The position numbers and the translations under genes are program-made. From Lentisphaeria bacterium (lineage in GTDB: Bacteria > Verrucomicrobiota > Lentisphaeria > Oligosphaerales > Oligosphaeraceae), in contig JAEEYQ010000026.1 in NCBI GenBank assembly GCA_016288215.1, positions 1-64,000 of the forward strand: a DNA stretch of 64,000 nt, in the 5' to 3' direction. Below the pieces are notes generated by a model. That model was not told where the DNA came from. It did not search any database and saw only the letters and a list, made by a program, of their open reading frames with translations. Below, one piece after another: positions 58,501-64,000 of the stretch; the first letter of the stretch is position 1, and every line of letters begins with the position of its first letter.

Positions 58501-58973
58501 ACCTCCGCACCAGCCAAAACCTCTCTGGCGGCGAGCAGTTTGTCATCTCCATGGCGCTCGCTCTCGGTCTCGCGAGCATGGTGGGAGAACGATTCAAAGT
58601 GGACAGCCTGTTTTTGGACGAAGGATTCGGCACGTTGGACGGCAATGAGTTGGAAGAGGCCATGAACACCCTTTCCCGACTCAAGGGCGACGGCAAGCTG
58701 GTCGGCATCATCACCCATGCGGAGCGGTTGCAGGAGCGCATTCCCACACGCATTGAGCTGCATAAGGGCGGCAATGGCCGAAGCACGCTGACCGGACCTG
58801 GCGTGAATCAGCTTGAGGCCCCCAGATTCTTCATGAGCGATGAGGAGAAAGCCTTGAGAGCCAAGCTGCAAAAGGAGGAGAGGGCACGGCAGAAACAACT
58901 TCAAAAGGAAGAGAAAGAACGGCAGAAACAGCTCCTGAAGGAGGAAAAGCAACGGCAAAAGGCCATCAAATAG
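55569..58973 (+). CDS. sbcC: exonuclease ATPase subunit SbcC (Rad50-like)
   Basis: 1134 residues. N-terminal ATPase half with Walker A GKTGSGKTT (37-45), long coiled coils (about 190-510 and 560-870), zinc hook CPVC at 538-541, and the C-terminal half with LSGGE (985-989) and Walker B DSLFLDEGFGTLD. It powers and tethers the SbcD nuclease. After the ATPase core there is an unusual tail of about 40 residues built of KEE-R-R-Q-K repeats (three rounds of KEEKxRQKQL-like text) not found in E. coli SbcC. GGGGGGAAG precedes the ATG. Confidence 0.95.
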   Translation: MKIKKLTIQNINSIYGKWEINFQNPEYLDNPLFAIIGKTGSGKTTILDAISFALYDQTDRMENMRAAIASRGTTECMAELNFEINGVDYTAYSALKAKTKSENKGKFDNDLGKNSWIQWEENGPQKREGTTAKKAKVIELLGLDFKKFRQVILLAQGKFNAFLKADTEERSAILENITGTQIYSNIGKQIKGMYDEFTNRLENLKLRQEGISILSEEAVQEKNDRLKAIQDEEEKNSGRLKAVEALLKTVEAKDKCEATLKGKEKEDEDLTAEETAFEQEKPRLEAARVAEKIVPAFEEHKKCAEEQERDKSSFEKTNGELPQLQTEANNAAKASQEAEEQFLLAKGTQESREIELKAIDDLDREIEQKRKDFAASKKTCLTLSTHIKDSEAQRAELAKSLKELDDSKSLAERYLQEHAQDQDLENKIEGWKVTLTSLKKDGKELTNLHEQEKLAITALTEAEKAVTDDSKAIEKTREKEAEKTTALQHASDELKSLMGGKTLEELEEDCNEQQKVVSLLQALNPKEVLGTFHEGDKCPVCGSTHHPYRELPSDEMPDLIKAQKKLETIKGQYDKAKVTARGVENATHALEKIQMELKSSLAQLELKRKTAEDKRRQLEETQKTLAERQSRYDDAETALHGDMKQFGFDLGKNLALPKEIQSRMTEYMTQKALVEGFERQRAAHLQKVAALDGELGVNRQNLSAEQTNKENLQKEIDAKTINRKEKYGEHKTSDERKALQKATDTANEAKMQTAKQAASSKTNVENAQKACEQLQTAMEARKPVLEEKQELLANALTDNEMSMEAFLASRLPQEEFGKLTALETSLKTRRETLTKELVRLKTEFETHKAKLSEDFDVQATQTEKSELEAKGKQLAEERGGINQQLLTNEDNLKKMGDLLKEIAAAQKLEPLWKNLNSWLGGTNGRAFKMMAQKYTFDNLLVKANEQLRTMLGGRYQMCSHQESDNLEIDVIDNQLGGDLRTSQNLSGGEQFVISMALALGLASMVGERFKVDSLFLDEGFGTLDGNELEEAMNTLSRLKGDGKLVGIITHAERLQERIPTRIELHKGGNGRSTLTGPGVNQLEAPRFFMSDEEKALRAKLQKEERARQKQLQKEEKERQKQLLKEEKQRQKAIK

Positions 58974-59290
58974 GGTGGAAAAGACTCGCCATCGGCATCC
59001 TTCAGTATAAGCTAAGATGCTTGACACAAGCAACTTAACATTCGACATAAGCCATGACGCGGGCAATTTGGCGCATGACAACAGCCATGACACAGACAAT
59101 TTGGCGCATGACATAAGCCATGACCCATGACGTGGGACGCCGAACAGCAGAGGCGAAAGGGGGCATCAGCGGCGCGGAGTCGCCGTGCCCTCCCATGTTT
59201 GCCGGATTTTGCCGCCAAATGAGCCATGCCTGCTTGCGATTTTGCCATCACTGACTACATTATAGGAGGTTATGTAAACATTGATTTCCG
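58974..59290. other. spacer with 33-bp tandem repeat
   Basis: Between sbcC and the NtrC-type regulator. A 33-base unit (ACATAAGCCATGAC...CAATTTGGCGCATG) is repeated from 59045, 59078 and, truncated, 59111, with a degenerate unit before. CATTATAGGAGG (59258-59269) gives a possible -10 and a strong ribosome-binding site shortly before the regulator gene. No gene. Confidence 0.6.
59045..59125. repeat. 33-bp tandem repeat
   Basis: Units at 59045-59077 and 59078-59110 share 27 or so of 33 bases; a third begins at 59111 and is lost after 15 bases. Its GCCATGAC / GCGCATGAC core also alternates within each unit. Confidence 0.7.
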
Positions 59291-60760
59291 ATGGACTGTT
59301 CGTCCATGGGCATTCATCTCGGCAATGACAGGAACGTTGTGAAGGGCAGGATACTCATCATTGAAAATGATGAAAACCTTTCAGAGGTCCTGAAGGTTTT
59401 TTTCCGCGCTATGGACTGTCGGGTCAAAATCGCCACCGACATTTCGGAGGCGGCAGAACAGATGCGCACGTCCCAGTGGGAGCTTTGTTTCTGCAACGCA
59501 GGACTTTGGGCTTCTGAACGGCAGACAACGGATATTTTGTCTCTGGCCTCCTCCCTCCCCCAGCCGGTTCCCGTCGTCATGTTGGCTCAATATGGTGAAA
59601 TGGCGTTGGCCGACGAAGGCATGTCCCGAGGTGCCATCGCGAAATTGGCCAAGCCGATCAAGATGTCCGACATGCAGCATCTGACCCGTCAGATTTTGGA
59701 AAAGTCGTCTGCGGAACGCGCCACATCCGTTTCCACCCCTGCCCCCGCCTCTTCCACCTCCCCTGACGCCCCACGGCTTCATTTTGGCACATTGGTGGGG
59801 GAAGACCCGAAGATGCAGGAGGTGTACCGTCAGATTGAGGGCATTGCCCCCACGGAGATGACGGTGCTGGTGCGGGGTGAAAGCGGAACTGGCAAAGAAC
59901 TGGTGGCGAGGGCAATACACAAATGCTCCCCGCGGGCGGCCGCGCCGTTTGTGGCCGTCAACTGCGCGGCCATTCCCGCCAATCTGCTGGAGTCCGAGCT
60001 GTTTGGACATGTAAAGGGGGCCTTTACGGGCGCCGTCCGAAACAAGGAAGGTCTTTTCAAGGCGGCGGACGGCGGCACGCTGTTTTTGGACGAAGTGGGG
60101 TCAATTCCCGTGTCCATGCAGCTCAGTCTGCTGCGGGTTCTGCAGGAGCATGAAATCCGCCCCGTGGGCGGCGTGGCCAGTTTTCGGGTGGATGTCCGCG
60201 TGATTGCGGCCACCAACGAAGATTTGGAGAAGCTCATGCATGAGCGGCTTTTCCGCGAAGACCTCTTCTATCGCCTCAGCGTCTTTCCCATCCGGCTCCC
60301 CGCGCTGCGGGAACGGCCGTCGGACATTCCGCTGCTGGCGCGACACCTTTTGGCGCCGCGCGGCAACGACGGAGAAGTCTCCCCTGCCACCCTGTCGGAG
60401 GAGGCGCTGTCATGCCTTTCCCACTATGGCTGGCCGGGCAATGTGCGGGAGCTGGAGAATGTGCTGCTGCGGGCGGACACCATGGCCGGAGGAAATCCGC
60501 ATCGCATTGATGCACAAGATCTTCCGGAGGAAATCCGCCGATTGCAGCCAACGCCCGTCGCCCCCACGGCGCCGATGGCCTCCCCCCTTCCCCCCTCCGC
60601 CTCCGTGGGCGCCGGCATGACCTTGAAGGCCTATTTGAGGCACTGCGAACGCGAATACATTCGAAAAGTCTATTCGGACTGTGGTGGCAACAAAGAGGAA
60701 AGCGCCCGAATTCTGGGCGTCAGTCTGGCCACCTTCTACCGAAAATTCGAGGAGATTTGA
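59291..60760 (+). CDS. NtrC-family sigma-54-dependent regulator with degenerate receiver domain
   Basis: 489 residues: receiver-like domain (about 19-136), sigma-54 AAA+ domain (about 165-400), Fis-type helix-turn-helix (about 445-489). The AAA+ part is intact: Walker A GESGTGKE (196-203), GAFTGA (243-248) for sigma-54 contact, Walker B GGTLFLDEVG (261-270). The receiver lacks the phosphoryl-accepting Asp: the expected position is Asn69 (LCFCNAGLW), the acidic pair region reads ENDEN and the Thr position is Ala (VVMLAQYG), while Lys121 (LAKP) is kept. It may therefore be phosphorylation-independent. No histidine kinase is adjacent. Start is uncertain: ATG 59291, or GTG 59339 with AGGAA upstream, which would begin just before the receiver domain. 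Confidence 0.9.
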   Translation: MDCSSMGIHLGNDRNVVKGRILIIENDENLSEVLKVFFRAMDCRVKIATDISEAAEQMRTSQWELCFCNAGLWASERQTTDILSLASSLPQPVPVVMLAQYGEMALADEGMSRGAIAKLAKPIKMSDMQHLTRQILEKSSAERATSVSTPAPASSTSPDAPRLHFGTLVGEDPKMQEVYRQIEGIAPTEMTVLVRGESGTGKELVARAIHKCSPRAAAPFVAVNCAAIPANLLESELFGHVKGAFTGAVRNKEGLFKAADGGTLFLDEVGSIPVSMQLSLLRVLQEHEIRPVGGVASFRVDVRVIAATNEDLEKLMHERLFREDLFYRLSVFPIRLPALRERPSDIPLLARHLLAPRGNDGEVSPATLSEEALSCLSHYGWPGNVRELENVLLRADTMAGGNPHRIDAQDLPEEIRRLQPTPVAPTAPMASPLPPSASVGAGMTLKAYLRHCEREYIRKVYSDCGGNKEESARILGVSLATFYRKFEEI

Positions 60761-60785
60761 CCATTTCGTCCCGAAGGTTCCAACC

Positions 60786-61328
60786 ATGAAACTCCAATTT
60801 CCATCCCTTTCTTCCCTCCTGTTCCTCCTGCTGTCGGCGGGTGTCCTGCTGACCATGGTCGGCTGCAACCACATTGATCCGGAGCCAGTCTTCGCCGTGA
60901 GCCTCCACGAGTTCGTGGACCCCGGAGAGCACGTCAAGACCCTTCTGATCACGGAAGTGTCCACCGCGGACGGCAGCCAGACCCGCGTTGTCCGCAGTCT
61001 GCCCATCTTGGACTGGCATCGCTTTGAAAGCGCGGAGCTGCTTCCGGACGACGATGGCGTCCACGCCGGCATCAAACTGAAGATTGACGCCTCCGGCCGT
61101 CGGCTCTGGCAGCAGGTCACCGGCTATCGGAGCGGCAACAAGATCGCCGTTGTCGTGGACGGCTTCTATGCAGGGGAAAGCCTGTTGCCCAAGCGGATTG
61201 ATGAAAGCGGGACCTATGAGACCGCCCACATCTGGTCGGTGGGCGAGGCCAAGGCCATCATTGAGAACGTTCACCGCAACTATCTCATCGCCAATGAACC
61301 GGAGAACCTGAAATCCCTCGTGAAATAA
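60786..61328 (+). CDS. lipoprotein with SecD P1-head-like domain
   Basis: 180 residues. The signal sequence (SSLLFLLLSAGVLLTMVGC) ends at a lipobox, giving a membrane-anchored lipoprotein. The mature part has the pattern of the SecDF periplasmic P1 head: GIKLKIDASGRRLWQQVTGY, then NKIAVVVDGFYAGESLLPKRI and HIWSVGEAKAIIENV, comparable to the (S)F.LD..GA..F...T..N.GK.LAIVLDG.V.SAP.I...I.G...I.GFT..EA..LA pattern. Full SecD is absent, so it is a stand-alone head. It follows the NtrC-type regulator by 25 bases and precedes the GreA gene. Function unknown; similarity is inference from motif order. Confidence 0.7.
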   Translation: MKLQFPSLSSLLFLLLSAGVLLTMVGCNHIDPEPVFAVSLHEFVDPGEHVKTLLITEVSTADGSQTRVVRSLPILDWHRFESAELLPDDDGVHAGIKLKIDASGRRLWQQVTGYRSGNKIAVVVDGFYAGESLLPKRIDESGTYETAHIWSVGEAKAIIENVHRNYLIANEPENLKSLVK

Positions 61329-61385
61329 TCCATTATCCATTCACGCCGCCATGGCGGGAACAATCCCATATCAATTGGAAAAGTT

Positions 61386-63530
61386 GTGATCATTATGTCT
61401 GTGGAAAAAAACTACGCATCCTGTGACGCCTCCCTTGAAAACCTCTTTGTCGCCGCCGCCGGCGGAGACGCCTCCGCCTTGGGAGAGCTGGCCAATGTCC
61501 TGAACCGCGCCGACAAGCTTCCCAAAGGGCAGTGGGCGGAGGAAGTGCAGTTGTTCTGGCAGAAGGGTCTGGAGCTGGTCTGTGACAAAATGGACATCAA
61601 GCAGCTCGGAGACGAGGCCCGCCGCCTGCTGGCCGCCATGCTGAACGCCGAATTTGACAGCGTGACCATGCGGGACCGCTATGCGGCGCTGGCTCGGCAG
61701 ACCTTCACCTATGGAGACCCCATGGGGCTTTCCGACGCGCTGTGCCTCCGTGACACCCACGTTCCCATGAGCGCCGTCGCCAAGGCGTGGGCCATGATGA
61801 AGGTGCTCAAAAGCGGGGTCCGCTGCCATGACATCCAACTGGGTTTGGGGACCGTCATCGCCGTCGACGACCTGAACAACGAGGTGCAGATTCAATTCGA
61901 GCGTCGTAAAACCCTGCCGCTGAAGACGTTCTTTGAAAACAACCTGCTGGTCAAGGCTCCGTCCTTCCTCAACGACCTGCTTGCGAAGAAGGAAGTCAAG
62001 CGGCCGGAGACGGCGGCGGAGTATCAGGCGGCCGTGGCCGAAAGCGTGCTGTCCCTTGCGCCCTTTGACTCCAAACGCATCCATGCCATGCTGGCGGCCA
62101 GCGGCATGGCCGAGTCCGAAATCACACGACTGGAGAACGGGGAGCAGGCGGCACGGCAGGCGGCGGCGAAACCCGCCTCCCGCTCCGCTTCCGGCAACGC
62201 TCTGCGTTGGGACACCAGCCGAAGCATGCTGGAGCTCTCCGAACGCCTCAAGAACCTCACCACACTTGCGTTGAGTGACGCCCCCAATCTGGACAACGTC
62301 ACCACCATTCTGACCAACGCAAGCGTCCGCCCCGACCAATGCGACCGCTTCTCGCTGGCGCTGGCCATCCTTCAGCATCTTGCCGACAACGAGGCGGCCT
62401 GGCTTGAGCAGACCATTGTCAAAGTCGCTCCGGACGCCCATGTCTGGAACCATACGGATGTCTATGCGGACATCACCGACAAGATGCCCGGCAAACTGGT
62501 GCCCTTCTGGTTCAAGGTCACCTTGACGGCCAGAGGCGCGGAGTATTTGGCGCAGAACACCTTGCATCTTCCCTACCGCCTGTGGATCCAGACGGAGAAG
62601 CTGCTCAATGACAAAGACACGAAGGAGATTCTCGCCCAAAAGGTCCGCGAGGCCCTCGCCAGCGCACGGGTCAGCGCGGACTTGCTGCTCTGGCTGTGGA
62701 AATCCAAATATCAGGACATGAAGGACACCTATCTCTCCGACGCCCATCTGCTCTTCAAGACCTTGCAGCAGGAAGTGCGAGGCAATTACCTCAAGGCACA
62801 GCGGGACATGAAACATCTGCTGTTGGACGACGAAAGCTTCCAGAAGCAGGTCATGCTTCAGGGCGACCACTCCGCCGTCATCGGGCTGGTCCGCTGCGTC
62901 AAGCGGCTTCCTCTTCTGGACGCGGGCGAACGCCAGAGCCTGCTCGTGAAAATCGTGCGCCATTATCCGCAATACATCCACGACGTGGAGGAACGCCATG
63001 TGACGACACAGCGCCGCTCCGTCGGCAAGCTGACCTCCCTGGCCAGCTATCAGCGCCGCAAGGAGGAACTGGCTCACCTCATCAACGTGCTCATTCCCGA
63101 AAACATCGCGGCCATCGAGCATGCCCGTGGCTATGGAGACCTCCGCGAGAACTCCGAATTCAAATTCGCCAAAGAGCAGCAGGTGTTTCTCAACAACCGC
63201 CGCAACGAGCTGGAGGACAGCCTGAACGAGACCAAGACCACCACCTTCGCCGATGTGGAGGTCACGGGAGTGGCCATCCCCGGCACCTGCGTGGAGCTCA
63301 AATATGACGAGGACGGCCACACGGAGACCTTCTACCTCCTTGGCCTCTTCGATGGTGCTCCGGAGCGCAAGATGATCCCCTACGACACCCCCTTGGGCAA
63401 AGTCCTCATGTGGAGCAAGATCGGAGACACCATCACCATGCCCGCCGGTGACCAGGTCACCATTTCCGCCATCACACGACTGCCGGATGACATGCTCGCC
63501 GAACTGGCGGGAACTCCGGAAGAGGAATAA
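61386..63530 (+). CDS. greA: giant transcription elongation factor GreA with long N-terminal extension
   Basis: 714 residues. The last 160 or so form GreA: the coiled-coil tip ARGYGDLRENSEFKFAKEQQ contains the acidic Asp/Glu pair that coordinates Mg in backtracked RNA polymerase, followed by the FKBP-like C-terminal domain (VEVTGVAIPGTCVELKYDEDGH...PLGKVLMWSKIGDTITMPAG). The first 550 residues are helical with no recognised domain. Chlamydial GreA has the same size and layout, so this is probably a PVC-group trait. Start is GTG 61386 (GGA 6 bases before) or ATG 61395. A thioredoxin gene follows. Confidence 0.9.
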   Translation: MIIMSVEKNYASCDASLENLFVAAAGGDASALGELANVLNRADKLPKGQWAEEVQLFWQKGLELVCDKMDIKQLGDEARRLLAAMLNAEFDSVTMRDRYAALARQTFTYGDPMGLSDALCLRDTHVPMSAVAKAWAMMKVLKSGVRCHDIQLGLGTVIAVDDLNNEVQIQFERRKTLPLKTFFENNLLVKAPSFLNDLLAKKEVKRPETAAEYQAAVAESVLSLAPFDSKRIHAMLAASGMAESEITRLENGEQAARQAAAKPASRSASGNALRWDTSRSMLELSERLKNLTTLALSDAPNLDNVTTILTNASVRPDQCDRFSLALAILQHLADNEAAWLEQTIVKVAPDAHVWNHTDVYADITDKMPGKLVPFWFKVTLTARGAEYLAQNTLHLPYRLWIQTEKLLNDKDTKEILAQKVREALASARVSADLLLWLWKSKYQDMKDTYLSDAHLLFKTLQQEVRGNYLKAQRDMKHLLLDDESFQKQVMLQGDHSAVIGLVRCVKRLPLLDAGERQSLLVKIVRHYPQYIHDVEERHVTTQRRSVGKLTSLASYQRRKEELAHLINVLIPENIAAIEHARGYGDLRENSEFKFAKEQQVFLNNRRNELEDSLNETKTTTFADVEVTGVAIPGTCVELKYDEDGHTETFYLLGLFDGAPERKMIPYDTPLGKVLMWSKIGDTITMPAGDQVTISAITRLPDDMLAELAGTPEEE

Positions 63531-63575
63531 AACCCTGCGCCAAAAAGGCGACGGACAACAAAAAAGGAGCAGCAC

Positions 63576-63887
63576 ATGGCTATCATTGAATGCACAGAAG
63601 CGAATTTCGCGGAAGTCACGGCCAACGGCATCGTTCTGGTGGACTTCTGGGCGCCTTGGTGCGGCCCATGCCGCATGCAGGGACCGATACTGGAAACCCT
63701 TGCCGAGGAGATGAAGGGAAGCGTCGCCATCGCCAAAGTCAATGTGGACGACAATGCCAGCCTGGCCGGCCGTTTCTCCATCACCGCCATTCCCGCCCTG
63801 CTGATCTTCAAGGACGGGAAGCTTGCCAAACAGATGGTGGGCCTCCATCAGGCCGCCGATCTGAAGAAGACTCTGGAAGCCCTTTAA
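63576..63887 (+). CDS. trxA: thioredoxin
   Basis: 103 residues, full-length thioredoxin: active site FWAPWCGPCR (Cys31 and Cys34 region), cis-proline in TAIPAL, and a normal Trx fold. Reduces protein disulfides in the cytoplasm. AAAGGAG with good spacing precedes the ATG. It follows greA by 45 bases and may be on the same transcript. Confidence 0.97.
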   Translation: MAIIECTEANFAEVTANGIVLVDFWAPWCGPCRMQGPILETLAEEMKGSVAIAKVNVDDNASLAGRFSITAIPALLIFKDGKLAKQMVGLHQAADLKKTLEAL

Positions 63888-63940
63888 TCCCGTTCAGGAC
63901 ACAGCGGGGAAGAGTCTCGCAACAATCAATATAACTCGTT

Positions 63941-63946
63941 TATAAT
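63941..63946 (+). promoter_or_regulatory. possible -10 box for the last gene
   Basis: TATAAT lies 17 bases before the ATG at 63963, with AAGGAG in between. No convincing -35 box; the leader would be very short. Confidence 0.4.
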
Positions 63947-63962
63947 CAAGGAGTAAAAAAAT

Positions 63963-64000
63963 ATGGACAAGGTACGTCTCGGCATCATCGGCATCGGTGG
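63963..64000 (+). CDS. Gfo/Idh/MocA-family oxidoreductase, 5' end only
   Basis: Only 12 codons are in the window: MDKVRLGIIGIG followed by GG, the start of an N-terminal Rossmann nucleotide-binding domain (GxGxxG) as in Gfo/Idh/MocA sugar dehydrogenases. AAGGAG 9 bases upstream supports the start. The rest lies beyond the window, so the call is provisional. Confidence 0.55.
   Translation, partial: MDKVRLGIIGIG

Noticed and set aside
61371-63848. 825-codon minus-strand open frame opposite greA and trxA
   Set aside because: Covers two unmistakable plus-strand genes and the gap between them; composition is that of a reverse-complement shadow.

Overview
The window looks like chromosomal DNA of a fermentative, probably gut-dwelling member of the Planctomycetota-Verrucomicrobiota-Chlamydiota (PVC) group, most likely Lentisphaerota (Victivallales-like). 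The clues are a prepilin-type protein with the C-terminal histidine...Asp-Gly signature usual in that phylum (19580-20311), a roughly 710-residue GreA as in Chlamydiae (61386-63530), a plant/cyanobacterial-type IspH (4636-5721), abundant carbohydrate-active enzymes, and intergenic regions full of small dispersed repeats. This placement is inference from content; there is no rRNA or other marker here. G+C is fairly high by eye in most genes and lower in the ATPase/nuclease pair at 30740-32454 and around the small DUF4160/DUF2442 and brnT/brnA modules.

Layout. 0-7 kb: a creatininase-family gene, then a compact operon cstA-lgt-rluD-ispH, two identical tRNA-Asp genes with a terminator, and gpsA. 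7-20 kb: a repeat-rich stretch, a DUF4160/DUF2442 pair, and a minus-strand carbohydrate block (FGGY kinase, fucose/arabinose-isomerase-like enzyme, DMT-type permease, a 1458-residue secreted protein, a DUF4432 epimerase-like protein), followed by a brnT/brnA toxin-antitoxin module bracketed by 92-bp direct repeats, and the prepilin gene with a structured leader. 20-29 kb: a triplicated 64-bp hairpin repeat, an AAA-ATPase-like/PD-(D/E)XK protein, an orphan sugar-binding lipoprotein, and a three-gene surface-polysaccharide-like cluster (secreted protein, GT2 glycosyltransferase, integral membrane protein). 29-43 kb: a glycan-degradation region with two paralogous sialidase-like proteins, a TIM-barrel hydrolase, a GH20 hexosaminidase, a GH2 hydrolase and an unknown protein. 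An ABC-type ATPase plus a small PD-(D/E)XK-like protein, resembling a defence module, sits inside it. 43-54 kb: housekeeping (rsgA, MBL-fold, HAD phosphatase, small export protein, two tRNA-Glu, two Hsp20, a class II UvrA, YhhN-like, a GNAT-type protein, an iron alcohol dehydrogenase). 54-64 kb: sbcD-sbcC, an NtrC-type regulator with a degenerate receiver, a SecD-head-like lipoprotein, giant GreA, thioredoxin and the start of a Gfo/Idh/MocA oxidoreductase.

How it may work together: the secreted sialidase-like, GH20 and GH2 enzymes would strip host or dietary glycans. A shared palindrome TTGCA-N5-TGCAA occurs upstream of both GH20 and GH2 genes and may be the operator of one regulator. The kinase/isomerase/epimerase/permease block would take up and channel released sugars. 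Striking throughout are several families of short intergenic repeats (heptamer arrays, nonamer arrays with hairpins, a 64-bp hairpin repeat, IS-end-like hairpins), mostly at gene 3' ends, some of them plausibly acting as terminators.
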